Shown: one piece after another, positions 16,490-25,352 of the stretch
How positions within the stretch are numbered: position 1 is the stretch's first letter
How the letters are laid out: each line of letters begins with the position of its first letter
From: Bacillota bacterium
Lineage (GTDB): Bacteria; Bacillota; Sulfobacillia; JAJZYS01; JAJYTV01
DNA length: 60,277 nt
Direction: 5' to 3'
Assembly: GCA_021847575.1 (NCBI GenBank)
Contig: JAJZQO010000008.1
Span: forward strand, 1-60,277
The notes under the pieces: model-generated
What the model was told of the DNA's origin: nothing
Databases searched by the model: none
The model's input: the letters and a program-made list of their open reading frames with translations, nothing else
Position numbers and translations under genes: made by a program

Positions 16490-17281
16490 GTGATCGCGCT
16501 GTTCGACTCGGGCATCGGCGGCCTGACGGTCCTCGCGGCGCTCTGGCGGCGCCTGGGTCGCCGCGACTACCTGTACCTGAGCGACCAGGAACACTTCCCG
16601 TACGGCGACCGACCGGTTGAAGACGTGCGCCGCGACGTCGCGGCGTTCGCTGCTCTGGCGCGCCGCGAGTCCGCGGAAGCGTTCGTGCTCGCGTGCAACA
16701 CGGCGAGCGCGCTCGCGCTCGATGCCGCCCGCGAAGCCTTCGGCGGACCTGTGCACGGCGTGATCGCGCCTGTCGGGCGGGGTATCGGTGCGGTGGCGAA
16801 GGTAGGGGTGCTCGCGACGACCAATACCTGCAGGACGCATGCGTACCGCGGCGCGATCGGGTCGACGGTCGTCGAAGTCGCCTGCCCAGAACTGATCGCG
16901 CTCGCCGAGGCTGGCGGCGCCAGCGGCGACGACATCGCCAGGGAGGCCAGTGGCCCGCTCGCCGAGCTCAGGGCGGCCGGATGCGACGCCGTCGTACTCG
17001 GCTGCACGCATCTGCCGCACTTTACCGAGGTGCTCTCGCGCCTGGCAGGGAGCTGGGCTCGCCTGCTCGACCCAGGCGAGCTGCTCGCCGAGGAACTCGC
17101 GCGCGAAATGCCCCGAGGCAACGAGGCAGGGGACGTCACCTGCGCGACGACCGGCGACCCCGAGCTCTTTCGCAGACGGATCGCGAGCGAACTGCCGCAG
17201 CTTGCGCTTGCCGCTCGCACGTGCGCTTTGCGGCACGGTGATCACGGTTCGCTGTTCGTTGACGAGGCATGCCGCGGATGA
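16490..17281 (+). CDS. murI: Glutamate racemase
   Basis: The 263-residue enzyme interconverts L- and D-glutamate to supply peptidoglycan synthesis. It opens with FDSGIGGLTVL (Asp6, Ser7), carries the first catalytic Cys69 in LACNTAS and the second Cys172 in LGCTHLPHF with His174. The usual DxxxxPYG motif is seen as SDQEHFPYGDRP. The GTG at 16490 follows CGAGGAGG. A tRNA promoter lies within its last codons. Length matches bacterial MurI. Confidence 0.94.
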   Translation: MIALFDSGIGGLTVLAALWRRLGRRDYLYLSDQEHFPYGDRPVEDVRRDVAAFAALARRESAEAFVLACNTASALALDAAREAFGGPVHGVIAPVGRGIGAVAKVGVLATTNTCRTHAYRGAIGSTVVEVACPELIALAEAGGASGDDIAREASGPLAELRAAGCDAVVLGCTHLPHFTEVLSRLAGSWARLLDPGELLAEELAREMPRGNEAGDVTCATTGDPELFRRRIASELPQLALAARTCALRHGDHGSLFVDEACRG

Positions 17282-17287
17282 TATCAT
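17259..17287 (+). promoter_or_regulatory. Promoter of the five-tRNA cluster
   Basis: TTGACG (17259-17264) and TATCAT (17282-17287) are 17 bp apart, overlapping the end of murI. The predicted start near 17294 is just before the tRNA-His 5' end. Confidence 0.7.
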
Positions 17288-17301
17288 GTCGCATGCGATC
17301 T

Positions 17302-17379
17302 GGTGAATGTAGCTCAGTTGGTTAGAGCACCAGGCTGTGGCCCTGGGGGTCGGGGGTTCGAGTCCCCTCATTCACCCCA
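17302..17379 (+). tRNA. tRNA-His(GTG)
   Basis: Cloverleaf with the extra G at -1 paired to C73, acceptor GTGAATG/CATTCAC, anticodon stem CCAGG/CCTGG, loop CTGTGGC (anticodon GTG), and encoded CCA. The G-1 is the identity element of tRNA-His. Confidence 0.95.
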
Positions 17380-17413
17380 TCCATATTTGCGTGTCGCGGC
17401 GTGTTCGCCTCGC

Positions 17414-17489
17414 TGGGGCGTAGCCAAGCTGGTAAGGCACGGGACTTTGGATCCCGCATGCGTAGGTTCGAGTCCTACCGCCCCAACCA
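17414..17489 (+). tRNA. tRNA-Gln(TTG)
   Basis: Cloverleaf with acceptor TGGGGCG/CGCCCCA, anticodon stem CGGGA/TCCCG, loop CTTTGGA (anticodon TTG) and encoded CCA. Confidence 0.95.
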
Positions 17490-17494
17490 AGTTT

Positions 17495-17570
17495 GGGCCA
17501 TTAGCTCAGCGGTTAGAGCGCCCGCCTTTTAAGCGGGGCGTCGATGGTTCGAATCCATCATGGCCCACCA
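17495..17570 (+). tRNA. tRNA-Lys(TTT)
   Basis: Cloverleaf with acceptor GGGCCAT/ATGGCCC, anticodon stem CCCGC/GCGGG, loop CTTTTAA (anticodon TTT) and encoded CCA. Confidence 0.95.
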
Positions 17571-17571
17571 G

Positions 17572-17655
17572 GCGGGCGTGGCGGAATGGTAGACGCGTGG
17601 GACTTAGGATCCCATGGGGACACCCGTGAGAGTTCGAATCTCTCCGCCCGCACCA
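17572..17655 (+). tRNA. tRNA-Leu(TAG)
   Basis: Class II tRNA with acceptor GCGGGCG/CGCCCGC, anticodon stem TGGGA/TCCCA, loop CTTAGGA (anticodon TAG), a long variable arm and encoded CCA. It starts two bases after tRNA-Lys. Confidence 0.95.
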
Positions 17656-17666
17656 AAGTGGTTCCT

Positions 17667-17741
17667 GCGGAAGTGGCTCAGTGGTAGAGCATCGCCTTGC
17701 CAAGGCGAAGGTCGCGGGTTCGAATCCCGTCTTCCGCTCCA
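17667..17741 (+). tRNA. tRNA-Gly(GCC)
   Basis: Cloverleaf with acceptor GCGGAAG/CTTCCGC, anticodon stem TCGCC/GGCGA, loop TTGCCAA (anticodon GCC) and encoded CCA. It is the last tRNA before the terminator. Confidence 0.95.
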
Positions 17742-17749
17742 ATTTTGCA

Positions 17750-17769
17750 GGGCGACCGGCCGGTCGCCC
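17750..17769 (+). terminator. Terminator of the tRNA cluster
   Basis: A perfect 20-bp palindrome GGGCGACCGGCCGGTCGCCC is followed by CTTTCG, nine bases after the last tRNA. Confidence 0.65.
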
Positions 17770-17827
17770 CTTTCGTGCAACGGGGCCGGACCCGCGGTCC
17801 GGTCCCGCCGATTGGGAAGAGGTGGAC

Positions 17828-19084
17828 ATGGTGGTCGAACTGGAGAAGCTGAACGAAGACGAGGTCCGCATGCTGATCGACATCGAGCCTGAGCGCATGC
17901 AAGAGGCGCTCGACCAGGCGTTCCGCAAGATCGCCAAGCGGGTGCGGGTTCCCGGCTTCCGGCCCGGGAAGGCGCCGCGGCCGATCGTGGAGCGGGCATA
18001 CGGACCGCAGCACCTTTACGAGGACGCCCTGAACGAGATCGTGCCGAAGGCGTACTCCGACGCGATCGAGGAACTCAAGCTGACACCGTTCGAGGACGGC
18101 ACCATCGAAGCCATCGACCCGAAGGACGACAAGGGTGTGCGCATCAAGGCGCGCGTGCTGCTGCAGCCCGAGATCACGCTGCCGGACTACCACAGCTGGC
18201 CGCGCGACGAGGCGGCCCCGGCCGAGGTCGAGGACGCAGCCGTGGACGCGGCCCTGCTCGAGGAGCGCAGGTCGCACGCGACGCTTGTGCCTGCCGAGGT
18301 CTGTGGCGAGAACTCGGTCGTCGAGATCAGCGGCACCTACGTGGACGACGAAGGCAAGGCCGGCACGATTGAGCGTACGCAAGTGGCTCTCGACCGCTCC
18401 TTCCAGGCGTTCCGCGATGCGCTGCAGGGTGCGCGGGTCGGCGAGTCGCGGCAGGTGCCGCTCGACAGCGAGCATCCCGACCGCACCGCCCACGTCACCG
18501 TCGAGGACATCCGCGAGATCGAGCTGCCGGAGGCGGACGACGCTTTCGCCCAGGGGCATGGCCATCAGGATCTGAAGGAGATGCGCGCGGAACTCGCGAA
18601 TGCTCTGCGTGCCGAGGCTCAGCGCGTGGCGGAGGATCGCCGACGCAGCGCTCTGCTCGACCGCATCATCGCCGAGGCGGAGTTGCGGTTGCCCGAGGCG
18701 CTTGTCGAGCGCGAGGCGCACGGCGCGCTGCACGAGCTGTACGGCGATGCCGCGCACGACCACGAGGTGGACGAGGAGATCCGTCGGCAGGCCGAGCAGC
18801 AGGTGCGTGCGAAGCTGGTCGTCGGGCGTATCCTGGATCAGGAGGGTATCGGTCTGAACCAGGCCGAGTTCGATGCGGCGCGGCGCATTCTCGAGCGCTC
18901 GCGCGGTTCGCAGGGCCTGAGCGAGCAGGAGCAGCAGTCGCTCTACGGCATCCTGCTGGACGAGAAGCTGCGCAGCTTTTTGGGCACCTTGGGTGAGGAG
19001 CCGGCCGCTGCGGAGGCGGCACCGTCCGAGAACGCAGAAACCGCGGCTGAGGCTGGGCCGGCTGGGCCGGCAGGCGAGGAGTAG
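17828..19084 (+). CDS. tig: Trigger factor
   Basis: The 418-residue ribosome-bound chaperone contains the N-terminal ribosome-binding domain with the signature [13 protein letters not shown] (residues about 41-53), a divergent FKBP-like prolyl isomerase domain in the middle, and a C-terminal helical chaperone domain. The last 25 residues are Ala/Glu-rich low complexity. The ATG at 17828 follows GAAGAGGTGG. It begins the tig-clpP-clpX block, with 20 bp to clpP, matching Firmicutes order. Length is near the usual 430. Confidence 0.95.
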   Translation: MVVELEKLNEDEVRMLIDIEPERMQEALDQAFRKIAKRVRVPGFRPGKAPRPIVERAYGPQHLYEDALNEIVPKAYSDAIEELKLTPFEDGTIEAIDPKDDKGVRIKARVLLQPEITLPDYHSWPRDEAAPAEVEDAAVDAALLEERRSHATLVPAEVCGENSVVEISGTYVDDEGKAGTIERTQVALDRSFQAFRDALQGARVGESRQVPLDSEHPDRTAHVTVEDIREIELPEADDAFAQGHGHQDLKEMRAELANALRAEAQRVAEDRRRSALLDRIIAEAELRLPEALVEREAHGALHELYGDAAHDHEVDEEIRRQAEQQVRAKLVVGRILDQEGIGLNQAEFDAARRILERSRGSQGLSEQEQQSLYGILLDEKLRSFLGTLGEEPAAAEAAPSENAETAAEAGPAGPAGEE

Positions 19085-19104
19085 GGCGTAAGGAGAGCGA
19101 TCCG

Positions 19105-19722
19105 ATGGGCTACATGGTGCCGATGGTCGTAGAGCAAACCAACCGCGGCGAGCGCGCGTACGACATCTACTCGCGGCTGCTCAAGGAGCGGATCATCTTC
19201 CTCGGTACGCCGATCGACGACCAGGTCGCCAACCTGATCGTGGCTCAGCTTCTCTACCTCGAGAGCGAAGACCCCGAGAAGGACGTGCACCTCTACATCA
19301 ATTCGCCGGGCGGTGTCGTGGACGCAGGCCTGGGCATATACGATACCATGCAGTACATCCGCCCCGACGTCTCCACCATCTGCGTCGGCCAGGCGGCGAG
19401 CATGGCGGCGGTGTTGCTGGCTGGTGGAGCACCCGGCAAGAGGTTCTCGCTCCCGAACTCGCGCGTGATGATCCACCAGGCAGGCGTGAACGGAGCTCCT
19501 CCTGGCAAGGCGACCGATATCGAGATCTTCACGCGGGAACTCCTGAAGGTGAAGGAGATCACGAGCCGCATCCTTGCCCAGCACACCGGCAAGGATGTCG
19601 ACCGGATCTACCAGGACACGGACCGCGACAAGTTCATGTCCGCGTTGGAGGCCAAGGAGTACGGGCTCATCGACGAGGTAATCGCGTCGCGCGAGCTCCA
19701 AAACCCGAACCCGTCCCGCTAA
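19105..19722 (+). CDS. clpP: ATP-dependent Clp protease proteolytic subunit
   Basis: The 205-residue serine peptidase forms the tetradecameric ClpP chamber that works with ClpX. The catalytic triad is visible as Ser99 (GQAASMAA), His124 (RVMIHQ) and Asp173 (YQDTDRD). The segment after the His reads [14 protein letters not shown], whereas most ClpPs have QPxGGxxGQATD, a mild variation with one extra residue. The C-terminus lacks a long extension. AAGGAG precedes the ATG at 19105. It is directly followed by clpX with 15 bp spacing. Confidence 0.96.
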   Translation: MGYMVPMVVEQTNRGERAYDIYSRLLKERIIFLGTPIDDQVANLIVAQLLYLESEDPEKDVHLYINSPGGVVDAGLGIYDTMQYIRPDVSTICVGQAASMAAVLLAGGAPGKRFSLPNSRVMIHQAGVNGAPPGKATDIEIFTRELLKVKEITSRILAQHTGKDVDRIYQDTDRDKFMSALEAKEYGLIDEVIASRELQNPNPSR

Positions 19723-19737
19723 CAGGGGGTGTCGCGG

Positions 19738-21003
19738 ATGTTCAAGTTCACCGATGAGAAGGGCCAGCTCAAGTGCTCCTTCTGCGGTAAGTTCCAGGAT
19801 CAGGTCAAACGCCTTATCGCCGGACCTGGGGTCTACATCTGCGACGAGTGCATCGAGCTCTGCTCGGAGATCATCGACGAGGAGCTCGGCGACGACGTCG
19901 AGGTCGAGCTGAAGAACATCCCCAAGCCCGCCGAGATCAAGGCGATCCTCGACCAGTACGTCATCGGCCAGGAGCGCGCCAAGCGCACCCTTTCCGTTGC
20001 CGTGTACAACCACTACAAGCGCATCAACCTTGGCTCGAAGATCGACGACGTCGAACTGCAGAAGTCCAATGTCGTCATGATGGGGCCCACCGGATCCGGC
20101 AAGACCTACATGCTGCAGACGCTCGCCCGCATCCTCAACGTTCCGTTCGCCATCGCCGACGCCACCTCTCTGACGGAGGCCGGCTATGTGGGCGAGGATG
20201 TCGAGAACATCCTCCTGAAGCTGATCCAGGCGGCGGACTACGACGTCGAGAAGGCCGAGAAGGGCATCGTCTACATCGACGAGGTCGACAAGATCGCGCG
20301 CAAGTCGGAGAACCCGTCGATCACGCGCGATGTCTCGGGCGAGGGCGTGCAGCAGGCCTTGCTGAAGATCCTCGAAGGCACGGTCGCCTCGGTGCCGCCC
20401 CAGGGCGGGCGCAAGCATCCCCACCAGGAGTTCATCCAGATCGACACCACCAACATCCTGTTCATTTGCGGCGGCGCCTTCGACGGCATCGACAAGATCA
20501 TCAAGGCGCGCACGGGCAAGAAGGGCATCGGCTTCGGCGCCGACGTCGGCCACACGCGCAACGAGCGCATCGGCGAGGTCCTGGCCAAGGTACTGCCCGA
20601 GGACCTGCTGAAGTACGGGCTCATCCCCGAGTTCGTAGGACGCCTGCCGATCATCGTCACCTTGGACGCCCTGGACGAGGAAGCCTTGGTGCGCATCCTG
20701 CTCGAGCCGCGCAACGCGCTCGTCAAGCAGTACCAGAAGCTCTTCGAACTGGACGGACTGGACCTCGAATTCAAGGAGGACGCGGTGCGGGCGATCGCGC
20801 AGGAGGCCTTGAAGCGCAACACCGGCGCGCGCGGCCTGAGGGCGATCATCGAGGACATCATGCTGGACGTGATGTTCGACACCCCGTCGCGCAAGGACGT
20901 CACGAAGTGCGTCGTGACCAAGGAGGTCGTGCAGCGGCACGATGAGCCGTTGCTCGTCACTTCCGAGCGCAAGGGACGCAAGAAGCAGGAAGAGACGGCC
21001 TGA
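19738..21003 (+). CDS. clpX: ATP-dependent Clp protease ATP-binding subunit ClpX
   Basis: The 421-residue AAA+ unfoldase has the N-terminal zinc-binding domain (Cys13, Cys16, Cys35, Cys38), Walker A GPTGSGKT (about 118-125), Walker B VYIDEVDK and the pore-loop and sensor regions typical of ClpX. It recognises substrates and feeds them to ClpP. The ATG at 19738 with AGGGGGTG upstream is preferred over an in-frame GTG at 19729. A strong hairpin terminates the transcript after the gene. In Bacillus the next gene would be lonB; here two unrelated genes intervene. Confidence 0.97.
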   Translation: MFKFTDEKGQLKCSFCGKFQDQVKRLIAGPGVYICDECIELCSEIIDEELGDDVEVELKNIPKPAEIKAILDQYVIGQERAKRTLSVAVYNHYKRINLGSKIDDVELQKSNVVMMGPTGSGKTYMLQTLARILNVPFAIADATSLTEAGYVGEDVENILLKLIQAADYDVEKAEKGIVYIDEVDKIARKSENPSITRDVSGEGVQQALLKILEGTVASVPPQGGRKHPHQEFIQIDTTNILFICGGAFDGIDKIIKARTGKKGIGFGADVGHTRNERIGEVLAKVLPEDLLKYGLIPEFVGRLPIIVTLDALDEEALVRILLEPRNALVKQYQKLFELDGLDLEFKEDAVRAIAQEALKRNTGARGLRAIIEDIMLDVMFDTPSRKDVTKCVVTKEVVQRHDEPLLVTSERKGRKKQEETA

Positions 21004-21015
21004 CGAGGGTCGCCC

Positions 21016-21049
21016 GAGGGTCCCATCCTCACGAGAGGATGGGACCCTC
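21016..21049 (+). terminator. Terminator of the tig-clpPX operon
   Basis: A perfect 15-bp stem (21016-21030 with 21035-21049) with a 4-nt loop, followed by TCTCT, begins 12 nt after the clpX stop codon. Confidence 0.8.
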
Positions 21050-21131
21050 TCTCTGGGAGCGGTTCTGGCAGGACCGGCCAGGAAGACGGCGAAGCACCGA
21101 GTGCCTTGCCCTGGAGCATAGAGAGAGAGCG

Positions 21132-22331
21132 ATGGAGGCGGTTTCGTTGGCGCTCGACTTCTCACAAGGGCTTCCTGAGGACGTGCTGGCGTTGCAGGGC
21201 GTGGCGAGGGACTTCGCGCTCTCGCGGCTGCGCGAGCGTGGCCAGGCGGCCGACCGGACCGGCGAAGTGCCGTGGGATGTGCTCAGGGAGGCTGGCGAGC
21301 TCGGGCTCTGTGCGCCTGGCGTGCCGGAGGAGTATGGCGGGGCGGGCGTCAGCGCGCTCGCGCAGGTCGTCATGATGGAGGAACTGGGCTGGGGCAACCT
21401 CGGCCTCGCCGTGGCCATTGGCAGCCAGAGCCTCGCCGCTGCCGCCGTCTCCCGCCACGGCAGCCTGGAGCAGAAGAGGGCGTACTTGCCGCGGCTGGCC
21501 GGTGAGGGCGGGCTGCTGCTCGCGTCACTGGCCGTCACGGAGCCCGAGGCCGGCTCCGAACTCGAGATGGCGTCGCGCGGCGAGCATCAGCGCGTGCGCA
21601 GCGAGGCCAGACGCACAGACGGCGGCTACCGCATCGACGGACGCAAGCGCTTCATCGTGAATGCAGGCGCCGACGGCATCCTGCTGGTGCTGGCCCAGAC
21701 CGACGCCGACGCGGGGCTGCGCGGCGCGAGCCTCTTTCTCGTCCACCAGAAGGCGGCCGGCGTGCAGTTCCTCGGCCGCACCGAGACATCGGGCCTGCGC
21801 AGCCTGCAGATCGGCACGCTGGACTTCCAGGGCTGCGCCGTCGGGGCGGGCGACCTGCTGGGCGGTGAAGGCCAGGGCTTCCAGATCGCGCGCGAAGTGC
21901 TGCAGCTCGGCCGGGTCCTGACCGCGGCCGCGGAGGTGGGAACGGCCAGAGCGGCCTACGAGGCGTCGATCGCCTACGCGCGCGACCGCCGCACGATGGG
22001 GCGGCCGATCATCGAACACCAACAGGTAGCTGGCATGCTCGCGCGGATGCGCACGGGCATCGACGCAGCGCGCCTTCTCGTCCTGCGGGCGGCAGGGGAC
22101 ATCGACGCCGGCCGCGACGCCCTGCTTTCCACCTCGGAAGCCAATTTCCAGAGCGGCGATGCCGCCGTGACGGCTTTGCGCAATGCGGTTCAGACCTTCG
22201 GCGGATATGGTTACACCGAGGAGTTCCCTGTCGAGATGTGGCTCAGGGACGTATTGGGCAGCCGAGTAGCCTACGGTGGCGGTGACGTGCAGCTGCTCGA
22301 GGTGGCGGAGGCCATTGCCCGCGGCGCCTGA
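21132..22331 (+). CDS. Acyl-CoA dehydrogenase family protein lacking the usual catalytic glutamate
   Basis: The 399-residue flavoprotein has the three-domain ACAD layout: N-terminal helices with YGGAGVSALAQVVMMEELG, a middle beta domain starting LAVTEPEAGSE, and a C-terminal helical domain with YARDRRTMGRPIIEHQQVAGML and TFGGYGYTEEFPVEMWLRDV. In most ACADs the catalytic base is the Glu of a YEGT motif near the end; here the segment reads AYGGGDVQLLEV. The alternative Glu of IVD/LCAD types (LxxER) is also absent (LQLGR, around 256-260). The ATG at 21132 follows a GAGAGAGAG purine tract. It lies between clpX and proC, and no beta-oxidation partner is near. Confidence 0.82.
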   Translation: MEAVSLALDFSQGLPEDVLALQGVARDFALSRLRERGQAADRTGEVPWDVLREAGELGLCAPGVPEEYGGAGVSALAQVVMMEELGWGNLGLAVAIGSQSLAAAAVSRHGSLEQKRAYLPRLAGEGGLLLASLAVTEPEAGSELEMASRGEHQRVRSEARRTDGGYRIDGRKRFIVNAGADGILLVLAQTDADAGLRGASLFLVHQKAAGVQFLGRTETSGLRSLQIGTLDFQGCAVGAGDLLGGEGQGFQIAREVLQLGRVLTAAAEVGTARAAYEASIAYARDRRTMGRPIIEHQQVAGMLARMRTGIDAARLLVLRAAGDIDAGRDALLSTSEANFQSGDAAVTALRNAVQTFGGYGYTEEFPVEMWLRDVLGSRVAYGGGDVQLLEVAEAIARGA

Positions 22332-22394
22332 CACCAAGGGGCGCAGCCCACGCTCAGCCCTCGGACCGCGGTTTCGCGCTTTCGCGGATTTCCT

Positions 22395-22423
22395 TTGACG
22401 GCCGGGGTGCAACGTGCTAGAGT
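22395..22423 (+). promoter_or_regulatory. Promoter of the proC T-box transcript
   Basis: TTGACG (22395-22400) and TAGAGT (22418-22423) are 17 bp apart, with an extra TGC extended -10. The predicted start is near 22430, at the 5' end of the T-box leader. Confidence 0.75.
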
Positions 22424-22429
22424 ACGTCG

Positions 22430-22644
22430 CAATACGATGACATGGCGATGCAGGGAACGACGCTGCGTGTCCGCCCAAGAGAGCCGGCGGCTGGTGCGAG
22501 CCGGTGGCAGGGCGCAGATACCCATCCCGAAGCCGCGGGCGACGAGTCCGCCGTATGCCGGACGTTACCCGGTTCAAGTGCCGCCCTTCGGGCGGAACGA
22601 AGGTGGTACCACGGTCCCCCGTCCTTCACTGGACGGGGGATTTT
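22430..22644 (+). promoter_or_regulatory. T-box leader (proline) with terminator, controlling proC
   Basis: The leader has the conserved T-box AACGAAGGTGGTACCACGG (22596-22614) followed by a terminator (10-bp stem, 22615-22624 with 22631-22640, then TTTT). Stem I features are present: AGAGAG followed by GGCTGGTGCGAG resembles the AG-bulge and distal loop. The CTGCG/CGCAG and GGG/CCC helices frame an internal loop with ATACCCAT, giving a CCC (Pro) specifier at 22521-22523. The TGGT in the T-box pairs with the ACCA end of tRNA-Pro, whose gene at 4833-4907 has discriminator A. Uncharged tRNA-Pro should switch on proC. Confidence 0.88.
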
Positions 22645-22669
22645 GCATGGTCAAGAAGGGGGTGCGGCG

Positions 22670-23503
22670 ATGGGTGACGAGGGAACCCGCGGCGTTGGCG
22701 TGATCGGCGCCGGGGCGATGGCTCAAGCACTTCTGAAGGGTCTGCTGGCGGGCGGTGGCCTTCCGCCGCAACGCATCGCGGTCGCGAATCGCGGGGACCG
22801 CGTGCGCCTCGGGCAGGCGGCGGAGCTCGGTGTCCACACCACGGTCGACAAGGGGGACGTCTGCCGCAGGTCGGATGTCATCGTTCTGGCCGTGAAGCCC
22901 AGGGACGCGCTCGAGGTGTGCCACCAGCTGCGAGAGCACCTTAGGCCGGACCATCTTGTCGTATCGGTCGCGGCGGGTCTCGGAAGCGGAGTACTGCGCC
23001 GCGAACTCGGCGACCACCGTCGCGTCGTGCGCGCCATGCCGAACACCGGCAGCTTGATCAGCGCATCCGCCACCGCCGTCGCGTACGAGGGTGACCCTGG
23101 CGACGTCCGCAGGGCTGCCAGGCTGCTCGCGTCGCTCGGACCGATCGAGCTCGTGCCCGAGGCCCAGCTCGACGCGGTGACGGCCCTCTCCGGCAGCGGG
23201 CCAGCCTACGTTTATCTGCTGATCGAGGCGATGATCGCGGCCGGCGTCGCGGAGGGCCTGCCAGAGGACGTCGCGCGGGCGCTGACGCTGCAGACGGCGC
23301 TCGGTGCCGCGCGCATGGCATGCGAATCCGGGCTGAGACCGGACGAACTCAGTCGCCAGATCGCTTCGCCCGGCGGTACGACCGTCGCCGCGCTGCAGGT
23401 GCTCGAACAGCGCGAGATCAGGCTCGCTGTGCACGATGCGGTGCACAGCGCCCGCGAGCGCGCCAGGGAGATCGCCGAGACGTTCGCGCGCGAGATCTCC
23501 TGA
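22670..23503 (+). CDS. proC: Pyrroline-5-carboxylate reductase
   Basis: The 277-residue enzyme catalyses the last step of proline synthesis, NAD(P)H reduction of pyrroline-5-carboxylate. It begins with the dinucleotide fold VGVIGAGAMAQALLKGLL, contains VLAVKPRD and VRAMPNTGSLI, and ends with the signature ALSGSGPAYVYLLIEAM and SPGGTTVAALQVLE. The ATG at 22670 follows AAGAAGGGGG. Expression is predicted to respond to tRNA-Pro charging through the upstream T-box. The proB and proA genes are not in the window. Confidence 0.96.
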   Translation: MGDEGTRGVGVIGAGAMAQALLKGLLAGGGLPPQRIAVANRGDRVRLGQAAELGVHTTVDKGDVCRRSDVIVLAVKPRDALEVCHQLREHLRPDHLVVSVAAGLGSGVLRRELGDHRRVVRAMPNTGSLISASATAVAYEGDPGDVRRAARLLASLGPIELVPEAQLDAVTALSGSGPAYVYLLIEAMIAAGVAEGLPEDVARALTLQTALGAARMACESGLRPDELSRQIASPGGTTVAALQVLEQREIRLAVHDAVHSARERAREIAETFAREIS

Positions 23504-23581
23504 CGCCGCCGAAGACGCCGTACTGATCAACATAGCCCGCCCGCCCCGACGACATACTAGCCGGGGACGGAGGGATAAAGG

Positions 23582-25291
23582 GTGGATTACGCGGCGGGGA
23601 TCTTCACCTTCGTGCAGTTCTTCTTCGCGGTGGTGATCGGCCTCTATTTCTGGAACCTGCTGCGCGGCCAGCAGGGAAGCCGGGTGGCGATCGACCGCGA
23701 GTCGCGCAAGGAGGTGGAGAAGCTCCGCCTGATGCGTGAGATCTCCCTGTCGGAGCCCCTTTCGGAGCGCACGCGCCCGACCCGCATGGACGACGTGATC
23801 GGCCAGGAGGAGGGCGTCCGTGCCCTGAGGGCCGCGCTCTGCGGCCCGAACCCGCAGCATGTGCTGATCTACGGCCCTCCGGGCGTCGGCAAGACGGCCG
23901 CGGCGCGGTTGGTGCTCGAGGAAGCAAAGCGGGCGAAGCACTCGCCCTTCAAGCAGGATGCCAAGTTCATCGAACTCGACGCCACGACGGCGCGCTTCGA
24001 CGAGCGCGGCATCGCGGACCCGCTCATCGGCTCGGTGCACGACCCCATCTACCAGGGCGCGGGTGCGATGGGCATGGCCGGAATCCCCCAGCCGAAGCCC
24101 GGAGCGGTCACGAAGGCCCATGGCGGCATGCTGTTCATCGACGAGATCGGCGAACTCCATCCCCTGCAGATGAACAAGCTGCTCAAGGTGCTCGAGGATC
24201 GCAAGGTCTTCCTCGAGAGCGCCTACTACGCCAGCGAGGACCCGAACGTCCCCCGCCACATCCAGGACATCTTCGAGAACGGCCTCCCTGCGGACTTCCG
24301 CCTGGTCGGCGCCACGACGCGCCAGCCCGACGATCTGCCGCCTGCCCTGCGTTCGCGCTGCGTCGAGATCTTCTTCCGCCCGCTGCACAAGGCGGAGGTG
24401 CTGCGGATCGCGCAGGGCGCGGCTGAGCGCGTGCAGATCGCCATGGAGGACGGGGCGCTCGAGATCGTCGCCGAGTATGCCCAGAACGGGCGCGACGCCG
24501 TGAACATCGTGCAGATCGCCGCGAGCCTCGCGCTCACCGAGTCCAGGCAGGTGATCGCGCGCAGCGACGTCGAGTGGGTGGTGGCGGCGCAGCAGTACAC
24601 ACCGCGCGTCGAGCGGCACATGCCTGAGGAGCCGGCCGCGGGGGTGGCCACGGGCCTGGCCGTCGCGGGTCCGAACGTCGGCACGATCCTGGAGGTGGAG
24701 GCCACCGCGCGACGCGTCGGGCGCGGCGGCGGCCACCTGACGATCACCGGCATGGTGGACGAGGAGGACATTGGCGCGCGCGGCCACACTCTAAGGCGCA
24801 AGTCGATGGCCAGGTCCTCGGTGGAGAGCGTCCTGACCCTGCTCGGCTCCGTGCTGAAAGAGGACCTCCGGGACTACGACCTGCACATCAACCTGCCTGG
24901 CGGCATGCCCGTGGACGGGCCATCCGCCGGCATCGCCATCGCCGTCGCGGTCTACTCGGCGATCACGCAGCGCAAAGTGGACAACCTGCTCGCGATGACG
25001 GGCGAGATCTCGATCCACGGCGAGGTGCGTCCGGTCGGAGGAGTGCCTGCGAAGGTGCGGGCCGCGGCCGAGGCCGGAGCGCGGCGCGTGCTGGTGCCGC
25101 AGGCAAATGACCAGGAGATCCTGCACCAGATGGGGGTCGAGGTGGTGCCGGTGCACCAGCTCCAGGAGGCGCTCGGGCTCGCCTTGCTGCCGGCGCAGCA
25201 GAACTCGGGCGGCGCGGTTGCGCTGCCGTCGCAGCGGCCCGTGGCGGCTGCGCCGCTCGCGGCGCCGGGCCAGCAGGACGTGGGCGCCTGA
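23582..25291 (+). CDS. lonB: ATP-dependent protease LonB
   Basis: The 569-residue protein is a membrane-anchored Lon-type AAA+ protease of the sporulation-associated LonB class. A single N-terminal transmembrane segment (about 5-26) is followed by the ATPase domain with Walker [13 protein letters not shown] and Walker B MLFIDEIGEL. The C-terminal peptidase has the catalytic Ser448 in DGPSAGIAIA and Lys near 491. The last 45 residues are Ala/Gln/Pro-rich. The GTG at 23582 follows GGAGGGATAAAG. In Bacillus LonB acts in the forespore under sigma-F; that role here is inferred from family and synteny with lon. Confidence 0.92.
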   Translation: MDYAAGIFTFVQFFFAVVIGLYFWNLLRGQQGSRVAIDRESRKEVEKLRLMREISLSEPLSERTRPTRMDDVIGQEEGVRALRAALCGPNPQHVLIYGPPGVGKTAAARLVLEEAKRAKHSPFKQDAKFIELDATTARFDERGIADPLIGSVHDPIYQGAGAMGMAGIPQPKPGAVTKAHGGMLFIDEIGELHPLQMNKLLKVLEDRKVFLESAYYASEDPNVPRHIQDIFENGLPADFRLVGATTRQPDDLPPALRSRCVEIFFRPLHKAEVLRIAQGAAERVQIAMEDGALEIVAEYAQNGRDAVNIVQIAASLALTESRQVIARSDVEWVVAAQQYTPRVERHMPEEPAAGVATGLAVAGPNVGTILEVEATARRVGRGGGHLTITGMVDEEDIGARGHTLRRKSMARSSVESVLTLLGSVLKEDLRDYDLHINLPGGMPVDGPSAGIAIAVAVYSAITQRKVDNLLAMTGEISIHGEVRPVGGVPAKVRAAAEAGARRVLVPQANDQEILHQMGVEVVPVHQLQEALGLALLPAQQNSGGAVALPSQRPVAAAPLAAPGQQDVGA

Positions 25292-25352
25292 CGGCCGGGA
25301 TATTCCGGGCCGCCGATAGGAGCGCGGGGGGGTCCCGCAGAACACCATCCAC

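Noticed and set aside
18943-21165. 740-codon minus-strand frame opposite tig/clpP/clpX
   Set aside because: Asp/Leu/Val/His-rich composition typical of a complement of GC-rich codons; the plus strand encodes three unmistakable genes.
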